Of a DNA stretch of 64,000 nucleotides, positions 8,714-19,299 are shown piece after piece. The number at the start of each line of letters is the position of its first letter. Within the stretch, counting starts at the first letter, position 1. The position numbers were made by a program, and so were the translations under genes. The DNA is from Oerskovia douganii. Lineage in GTDB: Bacteria; Actinomycetota; Actinomycetes; Actinomycetales; Cellulomonadaceae. The notes beneath the pieces were generated by a model that worked only from the letters and a program-made list of their open reading frames with translations, ran no database searches and was not told the DNA's origin. Where the stretch lies: NCBI RefSeq assembly GCF_015142735.1, contig NZ_JACSPN010000012.1, positions 1-64,000 on the forward strand, in the 5' to 3' direction.

Positions 8714-10963
8714 TCAAGACCTTGCCACGTACTGGATCGAGACGTACTCCCAGGACGAGGTGTCCCGAACCCGCCACGTGCCACCTGAGATGTAGGCGCT
8801 CGGCACGACGGCGACTGCCGTGAACTCTGCGCACTCGTCGTATCCGATCGCCGGCGTTTCCCAGATGCTCCCCGGGACGTAGGCGTCGCCGTCGTCGTAG
8901 ACGACGCCGTTCGACCCGACGAACTCCACGTCGAGGTCCAGCCACGGATAGGCGGTGCCCTCGCCCGAGTAGCAGACGGCGGCAGGAGCCGTCAGGAGGT
9001 GGGAGCTGCCTGCGTAGGGGGTGTTGCTCGTGCTCCCGAACACGCCGATCCACGACGTCAGCGGGAACAGGTGCCCGGGACGGTAGGGGTCGGTCCGCGT
9101 CGAGTCGACGAAGAGGAACACCGGCGTCGAGTACCTCGTCCCGGCGACGTTCGAGACCTTGACACGGTACTGCTTGCTCCCGTGGACGGTCTTCGCCGTG
9201 AAGGACAGGGTGGACGTCGTCCTGCCGACCATGTTCGTCCAGGTCGTCCCGTCGTCGCTGACCTGCCACTGGTAGCTCAGGCCACCCCCGGTAGCGGTGA
9301 CGGTGAACTTCGCGTTCTGACCGGTGCTGACCCATGACGCCTGCGGCTGGCCCGTGATCCTCGGGGTCGCGATGCCGACCGGCCAGGCGACCTTGGCGGT
9401 GGGGGTGCTGGTGCGGGTGGCGGTGATGTAGGCGGTGCGCTTGCCGGTGGTGGTGACGGTGATGGTCTTGCCGTGGTGGGCGGTGGTGAGGGTGAGGGTG
9501 TTGCGGGTGGCTCCGGTGATGGGGGTGCCGTTGGCCTTCCACTGGTAGGTCGTGGTGGTGGCGGCGGGGGTCCAGGTGGGTGCGGTGGCTCGGAGGGTGG
9601 AGCCGACGCGTGCGGTGCCGGTGATGGTGGGGGCCTTGGTCGTGGTGAAGGGCTTGACGACGGTGGCGGTGGCGGTGCTGGTGCGGGTGGTGGTGGTGTA
9701 GCCGGTGCGCTTGGCGGTGACGGTGAACGTGATGCGCTTGGCGTGGTCGGCGGTGGTGAGGGTGTAGGTGGAGCGGGTGGCGCCCTTGATGGCGATGCCG
9801 TTGCGCTTCCACTGGTAGGTGTAGGTCGCGGTGGGGGACCAGGTGCCGCGTGAGGCGGTGAGGGTGGAGCCGACGCGTGCGGTGCCGGTGATCTTGGGTG
9901 CGGGGGCGGTGGTGAAGATGCCGGCGGTGACGGCGGTGGTGGCGGTGCTGGTGAGGGTCTTGGTGGTGTAGCCGGGGCGGGTGGCGGTGACGGTGAGGGT
10001 CAGGCGCTTGCCGAGGTCGGTCGCGGTGGGGGTGTAGGTCGCGGTGGTCGCGCCCTTGATCGCGAGGTTGTTGGCCTTCCACTGGTAGCTCAGGGCCGCT
10101 CCGGGGGCCCAGGTCCCGGGCTGGGCGGTGAGGGTGCTGCCCACGCGTGCCGTCCCGGAGACCACCGGGACCGGCGACGCCGAGAACACGGCCAGGGCCA
10201 CCTTGGCGGTCGAGGCGCTCACGACGGACTGCGTCGCGTAGCCGGGGAGGGACCCGGTGACGCTCACGCTGAAGGAGGCTCCGGCGTCGGAGGCGCCCAG
10301 GACGATCGACGGGCCGGTGGCACCGAGGATCGGCTGGCCGTCACGCAGCCACTGGATCGAGAGCGCTGCCGCGGGCGACCAGGAGGGGATCGTGACCGTG
10401 AGGGTCGACCCGACGGCCGCAGAGCCGCTGATGACCGGGACGGTGGTGACGAGCGTCCCGTCGGAGACGGGTGCCGTCGGGGCGCTCGAGACCGTCACGG
10501 GAGCTGCGCCGTCGAGCGTGCCGGTCACGTCGGCGCGGAGCACCACGCCGGCGAGGGTCGCGGGGATCGAGAGGGTGGCCTCGGTCGCACCCTCGATCGC
10601 GATCTCGTCCGCGAACCACTGGTACGTGAGCGCCGTGGCGGCCGGGGTCCAGCCGTCGCTCGTGACCGTGACGGTGGCACCGACCTGCGGTGTCCCCGTG
10701 ACAGCGGGAGCCTGCTCCGGTGCGACGACGGTCGGGGTCTCGTCGACCGCCGGCTCGGTGGGAGCGGCCTCGCCCGGTCCTCCTGCGGCAGGCGGCTCAG
10801 GAGCGGGAGGGGCCTCGACGGCAGTCTCGACCGCCGCGGGCTCGGCGGTCGGCTCTGCCTTCGCGGCGCCGGCAAGGGCGACGGGACCGACGAACAGCGA
10901 CAGGGCCGTGACCGTCGCCGTGAGGATCCGCGCGCGGTGGCGCGCGGAGGAGGTTCGTGACAT
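8714..10963 (-). CDS. secreted Ig-like repeat protein (surface protein 1)
   Basis: 749 residues. A basic N-terminus and hydrophobic stretch (TALSLFVGPVALAG) form a signal peptide ending near AKA at about 35. An Ala/Pro/Glu-rich linker follows, then five Ig-like repeats of about 90 residues with the signature GTARVGSTL...TYQWK..G..I.GAT...Y, then one I-set-like domain (QPQASWVSTGQNAKFTV, near 535-620). A C-terminal domain of about 130 residues (DPYRPGHLFPL to the end) was not recognised; it has two Cys. No sortase motif or membrane anchor is visible. Residues about 292-522 are encoded by DNA identical to part of the next gene. The GGAG ribosome site lies in a conserved leader. Probably an extracellular or wall-associated stalk; the ligand is unknown. 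Confidence 0.82.
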   Translation of the reverse strand: MSRTSSARHRARILTATVTALSLFVGPVALAGAAKAEPTAEPAAVETAVEAPPAPEPPAAGGPGEAAPTEPAVDETPTVVAPEQAPAVTGTPQVGATVTVTSDGWTPAATALTYQWFADEIAIEGATEATLSIPATLAGVVLRADVTGTLDGAAPVTVSSAPTAPVSDGTLVTTVPVISGSAAVGSTLTVTIPSWSPAAALSIQWLRDGQPILGATGPSIVLGASDAGASFSVSVTGSLPGYATQSVVSASTAKVALAVFSASPVPVVSGTARVGSTLTAQPGTWAPGAALSYQWKANNLAIKGATTATYTPTATDLGKRLTLTVTATRPGYTTKTLTSTATTAVTAGIFTTAPAPKITGTARVGSTLTASRGTWSPTATYTYQWKRNGIAIKGATRSTYTLTTADHAKRITFTVTAKRTGYTTTTRTSTATATVVKPFTTTKAPTITGTARVGSTLRATAPTWTPAATTTTYQWKANGTPITGATRNTLTLTTAHHGKTITVTTTGKRTAYITATRTSTPTAKVAWPVGIATPRITGQPQASWVSTGQNAKFTVTATGGGLSYQWQVSDDGTTWTNMVGRTTSTLSFTAKTVHGSKQYRVKVSNVAGTRYSTPVFLFVDSTRTDPYRPGHLFPLTSWIGVFGSTSNTPYAGSSHLLTAPAAVCYSGEGTAYPWLDLDVEFVGSNGVVYDDGDAYVPGSIWETPAIGYDECAEFTAVAVVPSAYISGGTWRVRDTSSWEYVSIQYVARS
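9396..10088 (-). repeat. copy A of a 693-bp perfect direct repeat
   Basis: Identical base for base to 11617-12309 (offset 2221), checked line by line. It spans about 2.6 Ig-like repeat units. Flanks diverge at once on both sides. The strongly ACC-biased Thr codons in this block differ from the mixed ACG/ACC use outside it. Confidence 0.95.
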
Positions 10964-11016
10964 GCGGGCTCCACTTCGAGTAGCCGCCCCACCGTGGGTC
11001 GGCGACCAGAGACTAG
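10964..11016 (-). promoter_or_regulatory. conserved 53-nt leader of Ig-like gene 1
   Basis: Aligns without gaps to 13398-13450 upstream of the second Ig-like gene with only a few substitutions, and similarity stops at CTAGTCTC. In the sense direction it has two adjacent small hairpins (GGTCG/CGACC and CCCAC/GTGGG) and then the GGAG ribosome site before ATG. TAGTCT at its upstream edge fits a -10 box, which would put the transcript start near the first hairpin. It may be a shared promoter plus 5' UTR element; the mechanism is unknown. Confidence 0.5.
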
Positions 11017-11128
11017 TGGTACTGGAGTGCCTGCGGATACCGAAATGTCCCTTCTGGGCGAGCAGGGGCGGGTGAATTATCCGGTGGTCGACACCCGGCC
11101 CGCACAGGGCGGCAGGCCCGCCGGACGA

Positions 11129-11164
11129 AAGAGGGGCCGACTCCCGACGGAGCCGACCCCTCTT
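11129..11164 (-). terminator. terminator of Ig-like gene 2
   Basis: A 16-bp stem (11129-11144 with 11149-11164, two G-T pairs in the minus-strand RNA) and a 4-nt loop, 25 nt after the stop of the second Ig-like gene. It separates that gene from the promoter of the first. Confidence 0.8.
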
Positions 11165-11189
11165 CGAGCCCAGGACGGGCGAGCAAGCG

Positions 11190-13397
11190 CTACCGCTTCG
11201 ACTTGCGGTAGCCCGCCGCGACGGCCTGCGCCTCGGTGTCGAAGCACGCCTCAGGGATGGTCACGGCGTAGAACTGGCCTCCCGGTACGTGGTAGATCCA
11301 CTCGCCCGAGCTGGAGTGGTTCCCCTTGACACGGCAGCTGCTGACCTTCGCGGTCGGAGCGCTCACGCGGCTCGCCGTCGCGTAGGTGGAGCGCGATCCC
11401 GTGACGGTCACGGTGATCCGCTTGCCCACGTCGCTCGCGGTCAGGCGGTAGGACGTGCTGCGCGCGCCGGGGATCGTGACGCCGTCCCGCTTCCAGGTGT
11501 AGGTCAGCGACGCGCTGGGCGACCATGCCGGGGTCCACGCCGAGAGCGTGGTGCCCAACCAGGCGTTGCCGGAGACCACCGGAGCGGACGTGGACGCGAA
11601 CGCACGGGTCACTGCCGCGGTGGGGGTGCTGGTGCGGGTGGCGGTGATGTAGGCGGTGCGCTTGCCGGTGGTGGTGACGGTGATGGTCTTGCCGTGGTGG
11701 GCGGTGGTGAGGGTGAGGGTGTTGCGGGTGGCTCCGGTGATGGGGGTGCCGTTGGCCTTCCACTGGTAGGTCGTGGTGGTGGCGGCGGGGGTCCAGGTGG
11801 GTGCGGTGGCTCGGAGGGTGGAGCCGACGCGTGCGGTGCCGGTGATGGTGGGGGCCTTGGTCGTGGTGAAGGGCTTGACGACGGTGGCGGTGGCGGTGCT
11901 GGTGCGGGTGGTGGTGGTGTAGCCGGTGCGCTTGGCGGTGACGGTGAACGTGATGCGCTTGGCGTGGTCGGCGGTGGTGAGGGTGTAGGTGGAGCGGGTG
12001 GCGCCCTTGATGGCGATGCCGTTGCGCTTCCACTGGTAGGTGTAGGTCGCGGTGGGGGACCAGGTGCCGCGTGAGGCGGTGAGGGTGGAGCCGACGCGTG
12101 CGGTGCCGGTGATCTTGGGTGCGGGGGCGGTGGTGAAGATGCCGGCGGTGACGGCGGTGGTGGCGGTGCTGGTGAGGGTCTTGGTGGTGTAGCCGGGGCG
12201 GGTGGCGGTGACGGTGAGGGTCAGGCGCTTGCCGAGGTCGGTCGCGGTGGGGGTGTAGGTCGCGGTGGTCGCGCCCTTGATCGCGAGGTTGTTGGCCTTC
12301 CACTGGTAGGTGAAGGTGGCTCCGGGGGTCCAGGTCCCGGGCTGGGCGGTGAGCTTGCTCCCGACCCGGACCGCTCCCGCGACGACCGGGACCGGCGACG
12401 CCGAGAACACGCCCGCGGCGACGACCTGCGCGGCGCTCGTCCGGGCCACGGTCTCGTACCCGTACCTGGATGCCCTCAGCGTGACGGCGAGCTTCTTGCC
12501 GTGGTCCGCAGCGACGGGAGTGTAGGTGGAGGCGGTGGCCCCGGGGACGGGCTTGCCGTCGACGAGCCACTGGTAGGTGAAGCTCGCGCCCTCGGTCCAG
12601 CGACCGGTCATGGCGTCCACGCGCGAGCCGACCCGGACTGTCCCGGCGAGCGTGGGATCGGGTGAGGTCGTGAACGCGGCGAGGGTCACGGGTGTCGTGG
12701 GGGTGCTGGCAGCGGTCACGGCCTCGTACCCGGGACGGGACGCCGTGACCCTGACCGAGATGCGGGCGCCGACGTCGGTCAGGAGCGGGCGGTACGTCGG
12801 TTCGCCGTAGGCCGTCGACACACCGTCGCGGAACCACTCGTACCTCAGGTCGACGGGAACGGGCCAGGTGGGGGTGGTGACCGACAGGGTCGAGCCGAAC
12901 GCTGGCTTCCCGACGATCGTCGGGACGAAGTCGCCCAGGACCCTCGCGCTGACCGGGGGCGTCGGGGCGGTCCTCACGGTGACCGGGTCGGCGCCGGTCG
13001 CGGAGCCCGTGACCTCGGCGAGGAGCGTCGCGCCCATCAGGTCGTCGGTCACGAGCAGGTCGGGGCCGGTGGCGCCGGCGACCGGAACGGTGGTGCCCTC
13101 GTGCTCGGCGAACCACTGGTAGGTGAGCGTCACGTCCTCCGGCAACCACGGCAGGGTGTAGACGGTGACCGTCTCGCCCGGGACCGGGATCCCGCCGATC
13201 ACCGGTCGGTCGGTGGGCGGCACCACGACGGGGGCCGGCGGGGGGACCGGGTCCGCAGCGGACGAGACCTGTGCGCTGCCGACAGGTTCGGGGCCGGCAG
13301 GTGCCGCGACGGCCGCGGGGGCCACGAGGATCGACAGTGCCGTGACGGCCGCTGTCAGCAGCCCGGGGAACCGGCGGGAGGACGAGGGACGAGACAT
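11190..13397 (-). CDS. secreted Ig-like repeat protein with C-terminal sunset domain (surface protein 2)
   Basis: 735 residues from the ATG at 13397. The start was chosen because it gives a signal peptide (TALSILVAPAAVAA) matching the paralogue and sits behind the same conserved leader and GGAG. A Pro-rich linker is followed by seven Ig-like repeats of about 90 residues. The last 50 residues (CRVKGNHSSSGEWIYHVPGG, then EACFDTEAEA-like and AAGYRKSKR) match the sunset domain, a small two-Cys module found at the ends of secreted bacterial proteins. Residues about 363-593 are encoded by the DNA shared exactly with gene 1. Likely a cell-surface or secreted stalk carrying the sunset module; no wall-sorting signal is visible. 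Confidence 0.83.
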   Translation of the reverse strand: MSRPSSSRRFPGLLTAAVTALSILVAPAAVAAPAGPEPVGSAQVSSAADPVPPPAPVVVPPTDRPVIGGIPVPGETVTVYTLPWLPEDVTLTYQWFAEHEGTTVPVAGATGPDLLVTDDLMGATLLAEVTGSATGADPVTVRTAPTPPVSARVLGDFVPTIVGKPAFGSTLSVTTPTWPVPVDLRYEWFRDGVSTAYGEPTYRPLLTDVGARISVRVTASRPGYEAVTAASTPTTPVTLAAFTTSPDPTLAGTVRVGSRVDAMTGRWTEGASFTYQWLVDGKPVPGATASTYTPVAADHGKKLAVTLRASRYGYETVARTSAAQVVAAGVFSASPVPVVAGAVRVGSKLTAQPGTWTPGATFTYQWKANNLAIKGATTATYTPTATDLGKRLTLTVTATRPGYTTKTLTSTATTAVTAGIFTTAPAPKITGTARVGSTLTASRGTWSPTATYTYQWKRNGIAIKGATRSTYTLTTADHAKRITFTVTAKRTGYTTTTRTSTATATVVKPFTTTKAPTITGTARVGSTLRATAPTWTPAATTTTYQWKANGTPITGATRNTLTLTTAHHGKTITVTTTGKRTAYITATRTSTPTAAVTRAFASTSAPVVSGNAWLGTTLSAWTPAWSPSASLTYTWKRDGVTIPGARSTSYRLTASDVGKRITVTVTGSRSTYATASRVSAPTAKVSSCRVKGNHSSSGEWIYHVPGGQFYAVTIPEACFDTEAQAVAAGYRKSKR
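11617..12309 (-). repeat. copy B of a 693-bp perfect direct repeat
   Basis: Identical to 9396-10088 in the neighbouring paralogue, in the same orientation. Recombination between the copies would delete 2221 bp and leave a hybrid gene that joins the N-terminus of protein 2 to the C-terminus of protein 1. Confidence 0.95.
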
Positions 13398-13450
13398 GCG
13401 GGCTCCACTTCGTGTGGCCGTCCCACCGTGGGTCGGCGACCCGAGACTAG
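13398..13450 (-). promoter_or_regulatory. conserved 53-nt leader of Ig-like gene 2
   Basis: Second copy of the element at 10964-11016, with the same paired hairpins, the TAGTCT edge, GGAG and spacing to ATG. The leader is better conserved than the signal-peptide coding sequence that follows it, which suggests it is under selection rather than only a duplication remnant. Confidence 0.5.
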
Positions 13451-13520
13451 CCGTCGCCCACCGCCCGTGGGCGCCCGTGGACGGGATCGGCCCGCCTCGA
13501 GCGGGTGAAGTTCTTCCGCG

Positions 13521-13574
13521 GGCCCGACGGCGGAGCCCGGCCCGCGCACGGGAGGTCCCCGCCGCCGTCGGGCC
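13521..13574. repeat. 13-bp perfect inverted repeat in the intergenic region
   Basis: Arms 13521-13533 and 13562-13574 are exact complements with a 28-nt spacer. It lies upstream of the Ig-like gene 2 leader and just beyond the proX terminator hairpin. It could be a second terminator stem or an operator. Nothing else is seen in this gap. Confidence 0.5.
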
Positions 13575-13582
13575 TGGACGCA

Positions 13583-13619
13583 CGACAGGCCGGCACCCCC
13601 GTGGGGTGCCGGCCTGTCG
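13583..13619 (-). terminator. terminator of the proVWX operon
   Basis: A perfect 17-bp stem (13583-13599 with 13603-13619) and a 3-nt loop, 19 nt after the proX stop. Confidence 0.85.
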
Positions 13620-13637
13620 CGAGGCGGGGAGCGGAGG

Positions 13638-14558
13638 TCAGGCCTTCGCGGCGGCCTTGAGGTCGTCGACGAACGTCGGGTTCGCCTCGAGCCACTCACG
13701 CACCGAGGCGTCGTTGTCGGAGCCGCCGTTCTCGTTGAACATGATGTTCTCGAGCGAGAAGAGCTGCTCGTCGGTCAGGGTCAGCGCGGAGATCCAGGAC
13801 GCGACGTCGGGGTGGTCCTCGGTGAAGCCGGTGCGTGCGACCGTGTGGATCTTCTCGGCCTCGCCCATGGCGCCCTTCGGGTCCTCGAGGTCCTTGACGG
13901 GGAACGCGTCGTAGGCCCAGTGGGGACGCCACAGCGTCACGGCGACGTTCTCGCCCGCGTCGGTCTTGCTCTTGAGCTCGGCAAGCATGGCGGGCGTCGA
14001 GGAGATGACGAAGTCCATCTCGTCGAGTCCGTAGCCCGGGATGGCCTCGTCCTGGGTGATGCGGGTCAGGCCCGCGCCGGACTCGATGCCGACGAGACGG
14101 TTGTCGAACTGGTCGGCGTTCGCGGCGAGCTCCTCGAGGCTGTCGACCGGGGCGTCCTCGTTGACCGCGATGGTCAGCTTGGCGTCGTCGTACCAGTAAC
14201 CGAGGTCCTCGAGGTCGTCGCCGTACTGCTTCTTGTAGTCGGCGTGCGTGAGCGGGAGCCACATGTCGAAGTTCAGGTCGAAGTCGCCCCCGGCCATGCC
14301 CGTGTAGACGATCCCGGGGTCGGCGGTCTCGGTGCTGACGTCGTAGCCCTCGTCCTCGAGGATCGCCTTGAACAGGTGGGAGACGGCGATGCCCTCGTCC
14401 CAGCCCGAGTGGATCGCGATGGTGATGTCCTTGTCGGCCTCGCCCGAGCCGCCGGCGTCGGTGCCCGAGGCGCAGGCCGAGAGCCCGAGGCCCAGGGCCA
14501 GCGTGGAGGCGACGACCGCGGTGCGACGACGGGCCTGGTGGTGACGTGCGGGAGACAT
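13638..14558 (-). CDS. proX: glycine betaine/proline ABC transporter substrate-binding lipoprotein
   Basis: 306 residues. The N-terminus is a lipoprotein signal with lipobox LSAC (Cys near residue 29), so the mature protein is anchored outside the membrane. The rest is an OpuAC-type periplasmic-binding domain (ITIAIHSGWDEGIAVSHL, MWLPLTHADY, VGIESGAGLT, NVAVTLWRPHWAYDAFPVK). The Trp-containing segments are in keeping with the aromatic cage that binds quaternary ammonium compounds in this family. Third gene of proV-proW-proX, 105 nt after proW. The usual role is uptake of compatible solutes under osmotic stress; choline or another quaternary amine is an alternative substrate. Confidence 0.9.
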   Translation of the reverse strand: MSPARHHQARRRTAVVASTLALGLGLSACASGTDAGGSGEADKDITIAIHSGWDEGIAVSHLFKAILEDEGYDVSTETADPGIVYTGMAGGDFDLNFDMWLPLTHADYKKQYGDDLEDLGYWYDDAKLTIAVNEDAPVDSLEELAANADQFDNRLVGIESGAGLTRITQDEAIPGYGLDEMDFVISSTPAMLAELKSKTDAGENVAVTLWRPHWAYDAFPVKDLEDPKGAMGEAEKIHTVARTGFTEDHPDVASWISALTLTDEQLFSLENIMFNENGGSDNDASVREWLEANPTFVDDLKAAAKA

Positions 14559-14663
14559 GGTGTCCTTCCTTCGCGGGCAGGCCGCTGGCGCGGCGAGACC
14601 CGTCTGGGTGGTGGTGGTGCAGGGAGTGCGGGGCCGCCCGGGCGGGACCGGGCGGGCGGAGGC

Positions 14664-15535
14664 TCAGACGGCCGTGGCGGCGAGCGCCTTGGCGACGGGC
14701 GAGCGGGTGCTGAGCGCTGCGGTGACACGGTCGAGGAAGACCGCGAGGATCACCACGGACAGGCCCGCCTCGAAGCCGAGCGAGATGTTGATGCGCTGGA
14801 GCGCCGCGACGACGTCGCCTCCGAGGCCGCCCGCGCCGACCAGGCCGGCGAGCACGACCATCGAGAGCGAGAGCATGATGACCTGGTTGACGCCGGCCAT
14901 GATGGTCGGCATGGCGAGGGGGAGCTGGATCTGGCGCAGGATGCGCCCGGGGGTGGAACCGAACGCGTGGCCGGCCTCGACGACCTCGGAGTCCACCTGC
15001 CGGATGCCCAGCTCGGTGAAGCGGACGCCGGGGGCGAGCGCGAACACGACGGTCGCGACGATGCCGGGGACGGCGCCCGTGAGGAAGATCATGACCATGG
15101 GGATGAGGTAGACGAACCCCGGCATGGTCTGCATGAAGTCGAGCACCGGGCGCACGACGCGTGAGACCTTGTCGTTCCGGGCGGCCCAGATGCCCAGCGG
15201 GATGCCGATCGCGAGCGCGATCACGCTGGCCACGAGCACGAGGGCGAGCGTCGCCATCGCGTTGTCCCACTGGTCGACGCTCGCGATGACGACGAACCCG
15301 ACGAGGGTCGTGACGGCGAGCCGCCATCCCTTGGCGAAGAACGCGAGGGCGGCCAGGACGAGCGCGACGACGACGAACGGCGGCCCCTGGAGGACCGACG
15401 CGAGGGCGTCGTAGCAGGTCAGCAGGACGTCCTTGACGACCGCGAAGAAGGGCTTGAACGTCGCGATGAGCCAGGTGACGAACACGTCGACCCAGTCACC
15501 GAGCGGCAGGCGGGGGATGAACGTGTCGGTGGCGC

Positions 15536-15539
<4 letters not shown>
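14664..15539 (-). CDS. proW: glycine betaine/proline ABC transporter permease
   Basis: 291 residues with about seven membrane segments and the BPD permease region containing the EAA-type loop (EAGHAFGSTPGRILRQIQLP, near 205-224). It forms the channel of the betaine importer. It starts with GTG inside a GTGA overlap with the proV stop, which indicates translational coupling. The protein ends SPVAKALAATAV, without an extra domain. Confidence 0.9.
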
Positions 15540-16957
<1,418 letters not shown>

Positions 16958-17270
16958 GCTGGCGGGTCTCGCCACCTTCCAGGTGTCGTGGCGGGTCCGG
17001 AACGCTCCGCGGAGGGCGCCAGGGTGACCTGGCTGCGACCTCCCGGTGCGCTCAGCGCCGTCAGGCGCGTCACGGTCCACCGGATCGAGGCCTGCTGCCG
17101 GGGGCCGCCCGGGTGGGTGGCCACCGCACGTCGCAGCGGGCTCTGACCCGTCGAGGAGCGGCGTGGGGCCGCACCTCGTCGAGTCGATCTGTCTCCAGCA
17201 CCCTGCCCGATCCGAGGTCGAATTGCTACCGAGCAGCAGGCGTGCATGGCGGATTCGAGGGAGATCCTTT

Positions 17271-17346
17271 GCTGACTTATCGTTGCAACCGCGCGGCTTT
17301 GACCAATTCTGGGATCGTTATCGCTTCGTGACCTTGATTTGGTCAA
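17271..17346 (-). promoter_or_regulatory. two candidate promoters for proVWX
   Basis: Read toward proV: TTGACC (17346-17341), 18-nt spacer, GATAAC (17322-17317); then TTGGTC (17306-17301), 19-nt spacer, GATAAG (17281-17276). Both resemble -35/-10 pairs in an AT-rich island, and the two units look like imperfect repeats of each other. A transcript from here would carry a 5' UTR of about 310 nt. Confidence 0.45.
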
Positions 17347-17466
17347 GCAGATCTGCTACCGCGAGCGGGTGGACCGCGTCGTCGGGATGGCCGAGGTCGC
17401 CGCTCTCGAGTCCGGCGCACGGGGCATCCGCGCTGACCGGCGCCGCTCACCGCGCCACCTGCCCGG

Positions 17467-17507
17467 CGGCGCGGTGAGCACCCCCCGACGGCGCGGTGAG
17501 CACCCCC
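17467..17507 (+). repeat. tandem direct repeat upstream of ahcY
   Basis: Two copies of CGGCGCGGTGAGCACCCCC (17467-17485 and 17489-17507), 22-nt period, about 65 nt before the ahcY start. They could be a regulator binding site; no match to a known operator was recognised. Confidence 0.5.
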
Positions 17508-17571
17508 GGCGACGTGCGAGGTGCCCCCGGTAGTCTGGAGCGACACCGTCGGAACCGTCGTTCGGAGCACC

Positions 17572-19095
<1,524 letters not shown>

Positions 19096-19131
19096 GCGGA
19101 CCCGCGCGCCCCTGAGGGGGCCCGACGGCGC

Positions 19132-19161
19132 AGGGCCGGGTTCCAGGAGGAGCCCGGCCCT
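19132..19161 (+). terminator. terminator of ahcY
   Basis: A 12-bp stem with one G-T pair (19132-19143 with 19150-19161) and a 6-nt loop, 37 nt after the ahcY stop. Confidence 0.75.
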
Positions 19162-19299
19162 TCGTGGTGGTCGCCCCGGGTGGGGTCGATGCGTCGCCCG
19201 GGCCCCGGAGCGTCGCCGCCGGCGGTTCACCCTGTCACCCTGAGCGCTTTCAGGGGTCCTGCGCGACGATGGTCCCAGCAGCGCCGACAGGAGAAGACG

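Larger units (their letters stand above)
16958..17571. other. 614-nt divergent intergenic region between proV and ahcY
   Basis: No convincing gene on either strand. The centre (17200-17350) is clearly more AT-rich than its surroundings and holds candidate promoters facing proV. The ahcY side holds a tandem direct repeat. No riboswitch, including the SAH riboswitch sometimes found before ahcY, was recognised. Confidence 0.6.

Noticed and set aside
9396-12309. Regular GC-rich repeats that could be mistaken for a CRISPR array
   Set aside because: The repeats are about 270 bp, in-frame and encode Ig-like domains; there are no short repeats with unique spacers and no cas genes.
8688-13149. Long His-rich open frames in the -1 frame of the Ig-like genes (HHRHRHP-type runs)
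   Set aside because: They arise from the ACC-rich Thr codons of the Ig-like repeats read one frame over. They have no start signals, and the main frames carry signal peptides and domain motifs.
17400-17571. Possible SAH riboswitch upstream of ahcY
   Set aside because: I looked for the conserved helices and core sequence and did not find them; only a simple direct repeat is present.
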